Source: Halioglobus japonicus (GTDB lineage Bacteria; Pseudomonadota; Gammaproteobacteria; Pseudomonadales; Halieaceae). From it: a stretch of DNA of 64,000 nt. A program made the position numbers and the translations under genes. Of this stretch, positions 50,364 to 60,362 are shown in pieces (position 1 is the stretch's first letter; every line of letters starts with the position of its first letter). A model generated the notes under the pieces. The model was not told where the DNA came from. It did no database searches and saw only the letters and a program-made list of their open reading frames with translations. The stretch lies in contig CACSIL010000051.1 in NCBI GenBank assembly GCA_902705825.1, positions 300,452-364,451 on the forward strand, written 5' to 3'.

Positions 50364-52381
50364 GAAAGACATTCACCTTCCACGGCGGTATTCACCCACC
50401 GGAGAACAAGCACCAGTCGGTACGCACACCGATTGCCGATGCCGGTATTCCGCCTGAGTTGATCATCCCGCTATCCCAGCACATCGGCGCACCCGCCGGC
50501 GTGGTGGTGGAGATTGGGCAACACGTGCTCAAGGGCCAGATGATTGCTGAGGCACAGGGCTTCGTCAGTGTGCCCAAGCATGCGCCGACGTCGGGTACGA
50601 TTCACGCCATAGAGGACCGGCTTATTGCCCATCCCTCCGGCCATCTCGCTCCGTGCATTGTCATCGTACCCGATGGCAAGGACGAATGGATTGAATGCAA
50701 GGGTACACCGCACTATGAGACGGTGGACAAGGTAAAACTGATTGGGCTTATCCGCGATGCCGGCGTGGCTGGTATGGGCGGCGCGGGCTTCCCCAGTTCG
50801 GTCAAACTGTCGGTTAAAGCCGGTACCCATATTGAAACCCTGATCATCAATGGCACCGAGTGTGAGCCCTATATCACAGCCGATGACGCCCTGATGCGCG
50901 AGCGCGCGGAGCAGATTATTGAGGGCGCTAAAATTCTGCGCTATATCATTGGCCCGCAGGAAACACTGATCGGCGTTGAAGACAATAAGCCTGAAGGTAT
51001 AGCCGCACTGCGCGCTGCAGCGCAGGGCACCGGCATTGAGGTGGTTGATTTTCCCACCAAGTATCCGTCGGGCGGTGAAAAACAGCTGATAGAAATCCTC
51101 ACCGGCAAGCAGGTACCCAGTGGCGGCCTGCCCTCACAAGTGGGCGTGGTCTGCCAAAATATCGGCAGTACTGTGGCGATTTATGAAGCCGTGGTGCACG
51201 GCCGGCCACTGATCTCCAGGGTGACCACGGTTACCGGCAACGCTGTGCGCGAACCACAAAACTTCCAGGTACTGCTTGGCACCCCCATGCGCTACCTGCT
51301 GGAAAAAGCCGGTTATCAGCCTGAGAAAAACCGGCGAATGATTATGGGGGGGCCGATGATGGGATTCACAGTCCCGGATATCGACGTCCCCATAGTGAAA
51401 ACCACCAACTGCCTGCTCGCGCCCACCGAAGCCGAATTGCCCACGCCACCACCGGCACAGGCCTGTATCCGTTGCGGCATGTGCGCTGAAGCCTGTCCGG
51501 CAAGCCTGCTGCCGCAGCAGTTATTCTGGTTCGCCCAGGGCAAGGAATTCGAGAAACTGGAAGAGCATAACCTGTTCGATTGTATCGAGTGCGGCGCCTG
51601 CTCTTATGCCTGCCCCAGCAATATTCCGCTGGTGCAGTATTACCGGGCTTCGAAAGCAGAAATACTGCAGCAGCGCCGCGATCATGAAAAGGCGGAGGCT
51701 TCACGCATTCGTTTTGAGTCACGCCAGCAGCGCTTGGAGCAGGCCGAAGCTGAGAAAGAAGCCAAGCGCGCCGCACGTAAGAAAGCCGCCGAGCAACGCG
51801 CCCAGTCCGCTGGCACCGACACCGGAGAAGATCCGATACAGGCCGCCATTGCACGCGCCCAGGCGAAGAAAGCCGCCCAACAGGGCGCAGGTGATGAGCA
51901 AAGTGAGCTTGAAAAGCTTGAAAAAACCGTTGTCTCCGCGCAGAAACGCCTGGATACCGCGACGACCAAACTGGAACAAGCCAAGGCTGAGGGCAGCGAT
52001 TTTGTAGAGGCCCTGCAAACCGGCGTAGAAAAGACACGTACAAAACTGGCCGCGGCCGAGCAAGCGCTTACCGCGTATCAGCAATCGCACAATCAGGCGG
52101 CTGCCGAACAGGACGCCCCCCCTGTAGACGCAGCCAAGGCAGCCATAGAAAAGGCCATGGCTAAACGCCAGGCAGAGGCTGCAATGAGCCCGCTGGAGAA
52201 AGCGCAGTCCGACCTCGCAAAACTGCAGCAGCGTTTGCAAAAAACAGAAGAGAAACTGGCCCAGAGCAAAGCCAATGGCGACGAGGAGAAAGTTATCGTA
52301 GCGTTGGAATCAACCGTGGTGCGCCTGAGCGAAAAAATCAGCGCCACCCAGCAAACACTGCAAGCGGCAGAGGACGCCTGA
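50360..52381 (+). CDS. rsxC: Rnf/Rsx electron transport complex subunit C (NADH-binding)
   Basis: 673 residues. A glycine-rich [13 protein letters not shown] loop (near 137-149) belongs to the NADH/FMN-binding SLBB-like part, followed by two [4Fe-4S] motifs [12 protein letters not shown] and [12 protein letters not shown]. From about residue 440 to the end lies an Ala/Lys/Glu-rich coiled coil, with repeated [16 protein letters not shown] units, as in longer enterobacterial RsxC. It is the NADH-facing peripheral subunit. Its ATG overlaps the rsxB stop. Confidence 0.96.
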   Translation: MRKTFTFHGGIHPPENKHQSVRTPIADAGIPPELIIPLSQHIGAPAGVVVEIGQHVLKGQMIAEAQGFVSVPKHAPTSGTIHAIEDRLIAHPSGHLAPCIVIVPDGKDEWIECKGTPHYETVDKVKLIGLIRDAGVAGMGGAGFPSSVKLSVKAGTHIETLIINGTECEPYITADDALMRERAEQIIEGAKILRYIIGPQETLIGVEDNKPEGIAALRAAAQGTGIEVVDFPTKYPSGGEKQLIEILTGKQVPSGGLPSQVGVVCQNIGSTVAIYEAVVHGRPLISRVTTVTGNAVREPQNFQVLLGTPMRYLLEKAGYQPEKNRRMIMGGPMMGFTVPDIDVPIVKTTNCLLAPTEAELPTPPPAQACIRCGMCAEACPASLLPQQLFWFAQGKEFEKLEEHNLFDCIECGACSYACPSNIPLVQYYRASKAEILQQRRDHEKAEASRIRFESRQQRLEQAEAEKEAKRAARKKAAEQRAQSAGTDTGEDPIQAAIARAQAKKAAQQGAGDEQSELEKLEKTVVSAQKRLDTATTKLEQAKAEGSDFVEALQTGVEKTRTKLAAAEQALTAYQQSHNQAAAEQDAPPVDAAKAAIEKAMAKRQAEAAMSPLEKAQSDLAKLQQRLQKTEEKLAQSKANGDEEKVIVALESTVVRLSEKISATQQTLQAAEDA

Positions 52382-52382
52382 T

Positions 52383-53414
52383 ATGGCCTTGATGCGTCTC
52401 ACCTCGCCCCACGCGCACGGGCCCATGAGCACACAGCGTGTTATGCAGTACGTGCTGCTGGCTACCGTGCCGGGCATTATCGTGCTCACCCATTTTTTCG
52501 GCTTTGGCACTCTGGTCAATATTCTCTGGGGCTGCGTTGTAGCGATAGCCTGTGAATCGTTTGCGCTTAAGCTCAGAGGACGTCCGCTGGGCTTTTACCT
52601 GAAGGACTGCAGCGCACTGGTCACTGCGTTTTTGTTGTGTATCGCGCTGCCGCCCTACTCGCCCTGGTGGCTGATCGCTGTTGGTATCGCCAGCTCTATT
52701 CTGCTGGCCAAGCAACTCTACGGTGGCCTCGGCTACAACCCGTTCAACCCCGCCATGGCCGGGTACGTGATCCTGCTGATTTCCTTCCCGGTACAAATGA
52801 CGACCTGGGCGCCACCGCTGGGCGCAGGCGGCGAAGTGCCCGGCCTGTGGCAGGCGTTACAAGCCTGTTTTACGCCCGGCCAGTATGACGCGGTGACCAT
52901 GGCGACGCCGCTGGATGTGTTGAAACAGAACAACAGCCTGTTGATAGAGGACTTATGGCAACAAAACCCACAATTTGGCACCTTTGCTGGCCTCGGCTGG
53001 GAGTGGGCTAATGTCGCCTTTCTGGCGGGCGGGGCCTGGTTGCTCTACCAGCGGATATTTACCTGGCATGCCCCGGTAGCCATGCTGGCCAGCCTCAGCC
53101 TGCTCGCCGCCATTTTTTATGACGGCGGCAGTTCTGCCAGCGGTGGTTCGCCGCTGTTCCACCTGTTCAGCGGTGCAACGATGTTTGGCGCCTTCTTTAT
53201 CGTAACGGACCCAGTCACCTCCGCCGTCTCACTGCGCGGCCGCCTGATCTATGGCGCGCTCATCGGCGTTCTGGTTTATCTGATACGAGTGCGGGGCAAC
53301 TACCCCGATGCCGTTGCCTTTGCGGTGTTGATCATGAATTTTGCCGCGCCGTTTATCGACTACTATACCCAGCCGCGCACTTATGGACACAGCGACAAAC
53401 GGGGAGAGAAGTAA
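52383..53414 (+). CDS. rsxD: Rnf/Rsx electron transport complex subunit D
   Basis: 343 residues with about nine TM helices. QYDAVTMATPLDVLK (around 170-184) carries the Thr to which FMN is covalently attached in this family. GGLGYNPFNPAMAGYV and IVTDPVTSAVS are other conserved loops. It begins one base after rsxC. Part of the Na+/H+-moving membrane core. Confidence 0.96.
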   Translation: MALMRLTSPHAHGPMSTQRVMQYVLLATVPGIIVLTHFFGFGTLVNILWGCVVAIACESFALKLRGRPLGFYLKDCSALVTAFLLCIALPPYSPWWLIAVGIASSILLAKQLYGGLGYNPFNPAMAGYVILLISFPVQMTTWAPPLGAGGEVPGLWQALQACFTPGQYDAVTMATPLDVLKQNNSLLIEDLWQQNPQFGTFAGLGWEWANVAFLAGGAWLLYQRIFTWHAPVAMLASLSLLAAIFYDGGSSASGGSPLFHLFSGATMFGAFFIVTDPVTSAVSLRGRLIYGALIGVLVYLIRVRGNYPDAVAFAVLIMNFAAPFIDYYTQPRTYGHSDKRGEK

Positions 53415-53415
53415 C

Positions 53416-54060
53416 ATGCTCGGCCAGTCCATAACACGCAACAGTCTCCTGCTGGCGCTCTTTGCCGTTTGTACCACTGCGCTGATTGCCGGTACCTACC
53501 TGCTGACCAAGGATGATATCGCGCAGCAAAAACGCCTGGCGGAAGAGAAGGCGCTGCTGGAAATCATCCCACGAAGCCGCCACGATAATTCTATGCTGGA
53601 CGACACCATCCCAGTTGGCCCAGAGGATGCGGGGCTGGGCCTGCATGAGGACAAGCGAATTTATATCGCTCGCCAGAATGATGAAGTCATTGCTGCTATT
53701 ATTCCTGTGATCGCACCCGATGGATACACCGGCGAGATTGAGTTGATTGTCGGCGTAAATGCCGATGGCACCATTGCCGGCGTACGTGCCCTGACACACA
53801 GGGAAACGCCGGGGCTGGGTGACAAGGTCGACGCCAAGAAATCCGATTGGATACTGGATTTTGCCGGCCGGTCTCTGCGCAATCCGACGCTGCAAGGCTG
53901 GGCAGTTAAAAAAGACAAAGGTGTTTTCGATCAGTTTACCGGCGCCACGATTACACCGCGTGCGGTTGTCGCGGCTACCCTGCGCGCCTTACAATTCGCC
54001 CAGGCAAATAGACAGACCCTGTTCGAAGAACCGGACCCTGCATCCACTGGAGAAGATTAA
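53416..54060 (+). CDS. rsxG: Rnf/Rsx electron transport complex subunit G
   Basis: 214 residues from the ATG at 53416 preceded by GGGGAGAG. One N-terminal TM helix, then a periplasmic FMN-binding domain. [10 protein letters not shown] near residue 177 holds the Thr for covalent FMN, and [12 protein letters not shown] is the conserved loop. Starts one base after rsxD and ends two bases before rsxE. Confidence 0.96.
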   Translation: MLGQSITRNSLLLALFAVCTTALIAGTYLLTKDDIAQQKRLAEEKALLEIIPRSRHDNSMLDDTIPVGPEDAGLGLHEDKRIYIARQNDEVIAAIIPVIAPDGYTGEIELIVGVNADGTIAGVRALTHRETPGLGDKVDAKKSDWILDFAGRSLRNPTLQGWAVKKDKGVFDQFTGATITPRAVVAATLRALQFAQANRQTLFEEPDPASTGED

Positions 54061-54062
54061 GA

Positions 54063-54776
54063 ATGGCAGAAGTCAGCTATAAAGACCTCTCGCTTAACGG
54101 CCTGTGGAAGAACAACCCCGCTATTGTGCAACTGCTGGGACTGTGCCCCTTGCTGGCTGTCACTGGCACGGTGGTTAATGCGATCGGGCTGGGGTTAGCT
54201 ACTACTATGGTGCTTATCACGTCCAACACGGCAGTGTCACTGATTCGCAACATTGTCTCCGACGCGATACGCCTGCCCGCTTTTGTGATGATTATTGCCG
54301 CGGCCGTTACCTGCATTGAGTTGTTGATGCAGGCCTACACCTACGAGCTGTACGAGATTCTGGGTATATTCTTGCCCCTGATTACCACCAACTGTGTGAT
54401 TCTGGGCCGCGCCGACGGCTTCGCCGCCAAAAATGCGCTGGGCCCCTCGGCCTATGACGGCTTTATTATGGGAATGGGCTTTGCCGCAGTATTGGTACTG
54501 CTGGGTGCACTGCGCGAACTGACCGGTACCGGTGCGTTGTTTGCCAATATGGATCTGCTGTTCGGCCCGAGCGCAGCCGATTGGAAAATCGAGTTCTTCG
54601 ACAATTATCAACCGTTCCTGCTGGCCATTCTGCCGCCGGGCGCTTTTATCTTCACCGGCCTGATTATCGCAGTGAAGAACATCATCGATGACCAGATCAA
54701 AAAACGTGAAGCAGCGTTGAAAGCCAAACCCGTGAAGGGCGCGAAACGTGTTCGCGTCACCGGCACCGTGTCTTAG
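54063..54776 (+). CDS. rsxE: Rnf/Rsx electron transport complex subunit E
   Basis: 237 residues with six TM helices, homologous to Rsx[16 protein letters not shown] and [17 protein letters not shown] supply the Cys residues of the shared cluster. The C-terminal [17 protein letters not shown] tail is basic. It is the last gene of the operon; nth, which follows in enterobacteria, is missing. Its TAG overlaps the stop of the convergent hypothetical gene. Confidence 0.96.
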   Translation: MAEVSYKDLSLNGLWKNNPAIVQLLGLCPLLAVTGTVVNAIGLGLATTMVLITSNTAVSLIRNIVSDAIRLPAFVMIIAAAVTCIELLMQAYTYELYEILGIFLPLITTNCVILGRADGFAAKNALGPSAYDGFIMGMGFAAVLVLLGALRELTGTGALFANMDLLFGPSAADWKIEFFDNYQPFLLAILPPGAFIFTGLIIAVKNIIDDQIKKREAALKAKPVKGAKRVRVTGTVS

Positions 54777-55180
54777 GCCTTTTCCCCGGTCAATACCATC
54801 AGGGTATCCAGCAGTTCATCCACGGCCGCATCATCCATGCCGTGGTTGTCCTCATCACAGCTGTAGGTAATGAATAACAGCAGCGCGCCGTTAAACACAT
54901 ACCACTCGCGCACCCCTGTCTCCTCTTCAATATAGCGGCAGTGCACGCCACTGAAATCCCCCAGAGTAACCGGCTGCCAGTCCAGCGGCTGCTCAGATTC
55001 CTGCTGTGCTATATCGTGGACCGTTTGCGTGTCAAACTCGCCTTCTTCTTTTTGCAGCGTACTGATTTCGATACAACCGACGTCATCCCGATCGCCCACC
55101 AGAATACTGTCTTCTTCCGAATCCGCCCACCATTCAGGCGGTATTGCCATGCTCCACCACTCGGTTTCAAGCACATTCAT
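54773..55180 (-). CDS. Small acidic hypothetical protein
   Basis: 135 residues, strongly acidic, no signal peptide or TM helix. The ATG at 55180 has AGGAACTGCG upstream and overlaps the rimI end by 14 bases. A short beta-rich pattern ([13 protein letters not shown], then [19 protein letters not shown]) recalls small Mog1/PsbP-like or DcrB-like folds, but I cannot name a family. It lies in the run holD-rimI-this gene, so it is probably co-transcribed with them. Its TAA overlaps the convergent rsxE stop by three bases. Confidence 0.75.
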   Translation of the reverse strand: MNVLETEWWSMAIPPEWWADSEEDSILVGDRDDVGCIEISTLQKEEGEFDTQTVHDIAQQESEQPLDWQPVTLGDFSGVHCRYIEEETGVREWYVFNGALLLFITYSCDEDNHGMDDAAVDELLDTLMVLTGEKA

Positions 55181-55646
55181 TCGCAGTTCCTTTTAACGAT
55201 TTGGACATCAACAGAGCATCCTCGCGCGTGTCTCCACAAGGGTAATAATTTTTGCGTACGCCATCCAGTGTGAAGCCACTTGCAGTGTACAAAACCCTGG
55301 CAGCGGTATTGCTTTCACGGACTTCCAGCAGACAGCGCAGTGCGCCCTCGCTCTGCGCGCGGGCCAGAGCCGCAAGCAAAAGTGCCCGTCCCAGCCCCCT
55401 GCGCTGCCGCTGAGGATCTACCGCAATACTCAGCAGAGTGGCCTCATCCAGTACCAGGGACACCACCGCAAACCCGACAACAACGGCTTTTTCCTCTGCC
55501 ACCAGCGCCCATGACAGATTCCCCTCACTCGCAGTGCACGCCGCCGCAAACTGCGCCTCGCTCCAGGGGTGAATATTGACGCTGGCATCGATTGCCGCCA
55601 GCGTCTGGGCATCGGCCGCTGCAGCAGGCCTGAATGTGTGCGTCAC
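55167..55646 (-). CDS. rimI: Ribosomal protein S18-alanine N-acetyltransferase
   Basis: 159 residues from a GTG at 55646 that overlaps the preceding TGA (GTGA). A compact GNAT fold: HPWSEAQFAAA at the substrate side, LLSIAVDPQRQRRGLGRALL as the acetyl-CoA loop, and LEVRESNTAARVLYTASGF with the KNYYP motif near the end. These are RimI hallmarks. It acetylates the S18 N-terminus (and perhaps other targets). It follows a holD-like gene, the usual order in gammaproteobacteria. Confidence 0.92.
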   Translation of the reverse strand: MTHTFRPAAAADAQTLAAIDASVNIHPWSEAQFAAACTASEGNLSWALVAEEKAVVVGFAVVSLVLDEATLLSIAVDPQRQRRGLGRALLLAALARAQSEGALRCLLEVRESNTAARVLYTASGFTLDGVRKNYYPCGDTREDALLMSKSLKGTANECA

Positions 55647-56362
55647 GGCGCCTTGAGCAATGGCTGTAGATCGTGCCATACCTGTTTCTTGAGTGTGGGG
55701 TTGGCGAGTATTTCCGCGCTACTGACAGTGCTGACTGCAGCAATATCCAGCTGCGACGGCGCCAGGCGCTTCGCGGCAGACTCCCCGAGCAGAACCAGTC
55801 CACGGCACTTGCGTTGCTCTAAGCGGCGACTGACAAACGCCGCCACACTGGCGCGCGCGGCATCCTCGCCCTGATCCAGCTGGCGATTATTGTGAAGAGG
55901 CCAGTCAAACTGTGCCGTCTCAGGTTTCGCGACCGGGGTACCTGCGCCGGAAGAAAGCGCGAGCGCGTGAGCCATGGCCTGCACCAGATGTACCTGCTCT
56001 GTGGTCAGCGGCATACCGTGGAGCTCTTCCAGCCACAACCACCCCCCCGCAACAATGGCGCTCAGGCTGAATCGCGGCACCGCTTCGCCAATCGGGGCTA
56101 CTTCGGGTGGGGGTTCAATTTCAGCATTCTTTTTACGTGTGCCAAAATCGAAATCCGGTCGAGTGAACCCCTCCGGCTGCTGCCCTGACACAGACTCAGT
56201 GAGATCGGGTGTATCCACATGTGCCCCGGCGGCAGATGCCTCGATGGCAACCGGGACAATCGCCAAACGCCGGGTAACTGCAGCACCGGGCAACTGGGTG
56301 CGCGACACATAGCTGTCGATTTCCAGTGCTTCCAGGTAGGCCATGCGCCGCAGTTCATTCAT
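55643..56362 (-). CDS. holD: Putative DNA polymerase III psi subunit (HolD-like)
   Basis: 239 residues. The assignment rests on three things: its place directly before rimI, an N-terminal RMAYLEALEIDSYVSRTQLPGA segment (in two blocks) like the chi-binding peptide of Pseudomonas-type psi proteins, and a C-terminal alpha/beta region with GLVLLGESAAKRL that resembles the uracil-glycosylase-like fold of psi. The middle (about 35-95) is low in complexity and probably disordered. If correct, it links the clamp loader to SSB through chi. The family is poorly conserved, so this call is moderate. Confidence 0.6.
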   Translation of the reverse strand: MNELRRMAYLEALEIDSYVSRTQLPGAAVTRRLAIVPVAIEASAAGAHVDTPDLTESVSGQQPEGFTRPDFDFGTRKKNAEIEPPPEVAPIGEAVPRFSLSAIVAGGWLWLEELHGMPLTTEQVHLVQAMAHALALSSGAGTPVAKPETAQFDWPLHNNRQLDQGEDAARASVAAFVSRRLEQRKCRGLVLLGESAAKRLAPSQLDIAAVSTVSSAEILANPTLKKQVWHDLQPLLKAP

Positions 56363-56424
56363 TCATATTCTCAACTGATACGGGTGTTTATCCGGATGAA
56401 AGTCTAACAGCATTTCAGACGCTG

Positions 56425-57273
56425 CTATAGGAAACGCCAGCCGTGTCGATTAAAAAACCGTACCCCGGAGCGGATAAAATATTGCCGGTGACGATGGCCC
56501 TTACTGGCCGCATAGCCGCCGTGGTGCACAATGCGCATAGTTGGGTCAAAAACCAGCCGCCCTTGCGTTGCAAGTCGCAGCGACAGATCAAAATCTTCAA
56601 AATAGAGGAAAAAATCCTCATTGAAACCGCCGACAGCCCGCAGCGCCGCGGTGCGCATCAACATAAAGCAGCCACTGGCGATCTCCACCTCGGCGGCCGT
56701 ATCACCGCTGCACAGATCGCGCATTTCGTAGCTCGCCAAGCGGCGCTGAAACAGGCGGCGCACAAAACCGGGGGCAAAACCGCGCAACAGCAGCACCAGC
56801 GCGGTTGGATAGCGCTTGCACAAAAACTCCTGTTCTCCATGACTGCCAATTACGCCGGGGCTAAGCAGCGCTATATCGCTAGACTGGCACAACGCTGTCA
56901 GACCCACATGCAGCGTATCGCGCTGCAATTCCACATCCGGATTGAGGACAAGGTGAAAATCAGTGGCCAGGCCCGGTATTACCGTATTGTGACCATGCCC
57001 AAAGCCAAAATTAGTGGATTGCGGGGAATATTGGACATCAAACCACTCACCCCCTGCCCAGCGGTCAAGTTGCGCTTGCAGCGCATCCCTATAGGCCGTG
57101 CCTGAAGCATTATCGATCAACCAGACTGTCACCTGCCCCAGACTACCCGCATCACGCGCATGTTGAGCAGAGCTCCGCAGACTATCAACAGTACTGCACA
57201 CCAGCTCCAGCGGGCTGTTATAGAGCACAATGGACACGGAGAGATTGGTCTTGGGATGGATACTGTCGATCAT
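56425..57273 (-). CDS. Glycosyltransferase family 2 (rhamnosyltransferase-like)
   Basis: 282 residues from the ATG at 57273. GT-A fold: VSIVLYNSPLELV at the nucleotide-sugar site, VWLIDNASG, NFGFGHGHN and LVLNPDVEL (the DxD-like metal site), then CFMLMRTAALRAVGGFNEDFFLYFEDFDL in two blocks as the acceptor helix. This is the usual pattern of WbbL-like transferases for O-antigen or exopolysaccharide. No other polysaccharide genes are nearby, so the acceptor is unknown. It lies 63 bases upstream of the holD-like gene on the same strand. Confidence 0.9.
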   Translation of the reverse strand: MIDSIHPKTNLSVSIVLYNSPLELVCSTVDSLRSSAQHARDAGSLGQVTVWLIDNASGTAYRDALQAQLDRWAGGEWFDVQYSPQSTNFGFGHGHNTVIPGLATDFHLVLNPDVELQRDTLHVGLTALCQSSDIALLSPGVIGSHGEQEFLCKRYPTALVLLLRGFAPGFVRRLFQRRLASYEMRDLCSGDTAAEVEIASGCFMLMRTAALRAVGGFNEDFFLYFEDFDLSLRLATQGRLVFDPTMRIVHHGGYAASKGHRHRQYFIRSGVRFFNRHGWRFL

Positions 57274-57634
57274 CGCGCAGATGGTAACAGCTAGCCGCCG
57301 CCACGCAATACGGTTGTGCCCTCGACAATCAGACACCGGTTCAAACTGGAGACTTTCTTCATTTCATATAACCATTTGGAATGTAAGCAGGTACGGTCTC
57401 GCACCCTCGCATGAAACTGAAATGACCCCGCACACACCAACCTTGTGTAAAAAATCACAAAAGTTACCTATCACCCTGTTATTAATCGAGTTTTCAGGCA
57501 TTGTGATGTTAAGCTGCAACAGGAAAATAATTCTGTGGTCGAGTCCGGGAAACTCCCGGAATCAGGGAAGACAAGACAACTTTAACGGGCAACACCAATA
57601 AGAACCGCTGCACTGCGGGCAACAGGGGATAAAC
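57274..57634. other. Divergent intergenic region with a small hairpin
   Basis: No gene seen in 361 bases. A perfect 7-bp hairpin (TCCGGGA, AAC loop, TCCCGGA) lies at 57544-57560 in the leader of the Ig-like lipoprotein gene. A second, weaker CCGC/GCGG pair lies at about 57605-57619. The lipoprotein ATG is preceded by AGGGGATAAAC. Promoters for both flanking genes should be here. Confidence 0.4.
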
Positions 57635-60181
57635 ATGATCAATCGGGGCGCAACGCTTGTCAGCCGTCTGGCTGTTATAACTGCATTTCTACTCACGCTC
57701 GCAGCCTGTGGTGGCGGCGGTGGAGGTAGCGCGTTCTACGATGAGGACGGCGGTAGCAGTAGTGGCAGTAGTAGTAGCGGTGGCGATACCACCTCTTTGG
57801 TGTTGGCCCTGTTTAACTCTGAAGGTGAGGCTACAGATACTATAACCTCTGCATCGCCCGGCACTCTTACCGTAAGTATTCCCGGAGGTGGCTCCAACGT
57901 AGAAGTCTCCCTCGAGACAGAGATCGGCAGCATCTTGCCTGAATCCGGGACGGCTCTGACAAACCTTCTGGGTGTGGCAGAATTTACTATAGTTGCGGGC
58001 ACCGAAACGGGCTCCGGCACTGTCACGGCAAACGCTACCACCAGCGATGGCGATCTTACCGGTAACCTCACAATTAACGTGACCTCCAGCTCAATGTCAC
58101 TAGCGCTTTTTGACTCACTTGGCAATGAAACAACTACGGTAACACCAACATCGCCTGGCACTTTGAGAGTGACCATAGAAGGAGGTGGAGCAGGAGTCGT
58201 GGTAACCCCAACCAGTGAGATAGCTGTTCTCTCTCCAGTCACTGGCTTGACCGATGAAAACGGTATAGTGGAATTTCAGGTTCAGGCTGGAACAGAACCG
58301 GCTGCAGGTGACATCACCGTGACGGCAACCACCAACGCAGGCGAAATTTCAGGCGTTCTGGCATTTCAAGTAGAAGGTGTCGGTCTGCGCATAGGATATT
58401 TTGACGAAAACGATCTCTTTATCGAGAACGAAATCAAAGTCATACCCGGACCCGGATCAACATTGTCGGCCGGTGGCGATGGACAGCTATCTGTCGTAAT
58501 ACTGGACGAAAATGGAGACCGAATTACCGCACAACGGGAAGTAACATTCACCAGTGGCTGCATTGATGTTGGTCAGTCAACTGTTAGTCCTCCCAATCCC
58601 CTCTCTGTGTCTGCTCGGGCAATTACTACTTACAGTGCTGTAAACTGCAGCGGCACTGACAATATCACCGCAAGCATCCCAGGGACTAATGCCGAGGCAT
58701 TTGGCACGATTAATGTCGCAGCTCCTGAGACAAACTCGATAAAATTCATCAGCGCTGATTCAGAACTTATCGTGTTGCGAGGCACTGGGGGTGTAAATCG
58801 AACTGAAACCTCTGATGTCGTATTCCAGATAATTGATCAATCCGGCAGGCCACTACCGGGGGTAAAAGTTTATTTTGGCTTGAGCACCAGAGTCGGACAA
58901 CTGTCCCTCTCGACAGACACAGGCACAGAGGATGGTTACGCTTTCAGTAACGCTGACGGCGAAGTTTCTGTCACAGTACAGGCAGGTAATGTGGCTACTG
59001 TTGTACGTGTTCTAGCTACTGTCGATGATGGAAACGGAAATCTGGTTGAAACAACGTCTGATCTACTTACTGTTACGACAGGTATACCCGATCAAGATTC
59101 TATCAGCTTGTCAGTAGAAACTTTCGTAATCCCCAACGCTGCATCTGAGGATAATGTCACAACCACACTCACAGTAAGTATGGCAGATAGGTTCAATAAC
59201 CCCGTCCCTGAGGGAACCGCAGCAGTATTCACCACAGAATATGGAGCAATCGAAGGTAGATGTACCACCAATGAATCCGGTACTTGTAGTGTTACTTGGT
59301 TTAGCCGGCCACCGCGATTTCCGATACTGACACTAGGGGCAGACGTCACGACAATCGCGAACACAGGATGCCGCTATTTTATTGGCAACCCCAATGTACC
59401 CTGCCCAGTGGATTCCGCTAACCCTTTGGATGATCGCTACACCCGCGGCCTGCGTTCCACCATTCTGGTACACGCAATTGGCGAAGAATCTTTCGTCGAC
59501 GCGAATGGCAATGGAATGTTCGATCAGGCCGAGGCCGAGCCCCTAAGCGGACCGCCGTTGTTCCAAAATATTCCGGAGGCATTTGTTGACAACAATGAGG
59601 ACGGTTATTACACGCGTGCTTTATCGCAGTGTAGTAACCCCACTAGTGCGCAGTGTATTGCTGGACAGGAAGAACGATTCATCGATTTCAACAACAATGG
59701 TCTCTATGATCTTAATGTCGAGCCAGAGCCGATTTTCAATGGCCTATCGTGCCCAATTGAGGGCGACGGTGTCTGGTGTAGCCGCACCATGCTCAACGTT
59801 TGGGACAGTATTGTGATAACCATGTCCAGCAATAACGATAACACTTGGTTTTCAACCATGATCAGAAATAGAGCTGTAGTAACTGCAACCGTAACTGGAG
59901 CGCAACAAACGGTATACATATCCGATCTGTACAATAATCCGCCGACTGAAGGGTCAACAGTGACGCTTTCAGCAAGTGATAACTGCGAGATTGTCGGGCA
60001 GTCTACTTTTGAAATTGGCAATTTGTACTATGCGAGCGCAATTGGGATACCCGTAAAAACCAAACCACTTGACACTCCTCCAGAAGATCCGTCATTGGGC
60101 TTTTTTACGGTCACACTTAACCTCAATAACGGCCCTTCGATCCCCTGGGATTTCGAATGCGACACACCTCCCACCCCATAG
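57635..60181 (+). CDS. Large Ig-like (Big/invasin-type) surface lipoprotein with Asp/Asn-rich calcium-like loops
   Basis: 848 residues. The lipobox LAAC anchors it at Cys25, followed by a Gly run and a Ser/Gly linker. At least three repeated Ig-like units begin with SLVLALF or SMSLALF and SPGTLTVSIPGGG or SPGTLRVTIEGGG, then ENGIVEFQVQAGT. Later units follow the bacterial Ig-like pattern (GRPLPGVKVYFGL, DRFNNPVPEGTAAVF). Three Asp/Asn loops resemble EF-hand-like calcium sites: DANGNGMFDQAE near 622, DNNEDGYY near 652 and DFNNNGLYD near 684. Cysteines in the last third may form disulfides. Likely an outer-membrane-anchored adhesion or structural protein. Base composition is more AT-rich than the neighbours. 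Confidence 0.85.
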   Translation: MINRGATLVSRLAVITAFLLTLAACGGGGGGSAFYDEDGGSSSGSSSSGGDTTSLVLALFNSEGEATDTITSASPGTLTVSIPGGGSNVEVSLETEIGSILPESGTALTNLLGVAEFTIVAGTETGSGTVTANATTSDGDLTGNLTINVTSSSMSLALFDSLGNETTTVTPTSPGTLRVTIEGGGAGVVVTPTSEIAVLSPVTGLTDENGIVEFQVQAGTEPAAGDITVTATTNAGEISGVLAFQVEGVGLRIGYFDENDLFIENEIKVIPGPGSTLSAGGDGQLSVVILDENGDRITAQREVTFTSGCIDVGQSTVSPPNPLSVSARAITTYSAVNCSGTDNITASIPGTNAEAFGTINVAAPETNSIKFISADSELIVLRGTGGVNRTETSDVVFQIIDQSGRPLPGVKVYFGLSTRVGQLSLSTDTGTEDGYAFSNADGEVSVTVQAGNVATVVRVLATVDDGNGNLVETTSDLLTVTTGIPDQDSISLSVETFVIPNAASEDNVTTTLTVSMADRFNNPVPEGTAAVFTTEYGAIEGRCTTNESGTCSVTWFSRPPRFPILTLGADVTTIANTGCRYFIGNPNVPCPVDSANPLDDRYTRGLRSTILVHAIGEESFVDANGNGMFDQAEAEPLSGPPLFQNIPEAFVDNNEDGYYTRALSQCSNPTSAQCIAGQEERFIDFNNNGLYDLNVEPEPIFNGLSCPIEGDGVWCSRTMLNVWDSIVITMSSNNDNTWFSTMIRNRAVVTATVTGAQQTVYISDLYNNPPTEGSTVTLSASDNCEIVGQSTFEIGNLYYASAIGIPVKTKPLDTPPEDPSLGFFTVTLNLNNGPSIPWDFECDTPPTP

Positions 60182-60240
60182 ACTCGACGGGGCCCAGGAA
60201 GTCCAACTAGGGCTTCCTTCCAAAATCCCGGCAATCCCAA

Positions 60241-60273
60241 AAAAACCGCCAGTAATTCTACTGGCGGTTTTTT
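60241..60273 (+). terminator. Intrinsic terminator after the Ig-like lipoprotein
   Basis: A stem of about 14 base pairs (AAAAACCGCCAGTA with TACTGGCGGTTTTT) around an ATTC loop, ending in a T-run. It lies 60 bases after the lipoprotein stop. The A-run on the other side makes it look functional in both directions. Confidence 0.85.
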
Positions 60274-60362
60274 CGTTCCAGGGTCAGCAACAGTCTCTGT
60301 CAACTCTCACTCGTGCTATGCTCCACCAAAACAAGTGCAACGCAGTGAGAGCCTGAACGTCG

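Noticed and set aside
51660..52380. Repeat-like Ala/Lys stretch in rsxC considered as a separate repeat element
   Set aside because: It is the normal coiled-coil tail of long RsxC proteins.
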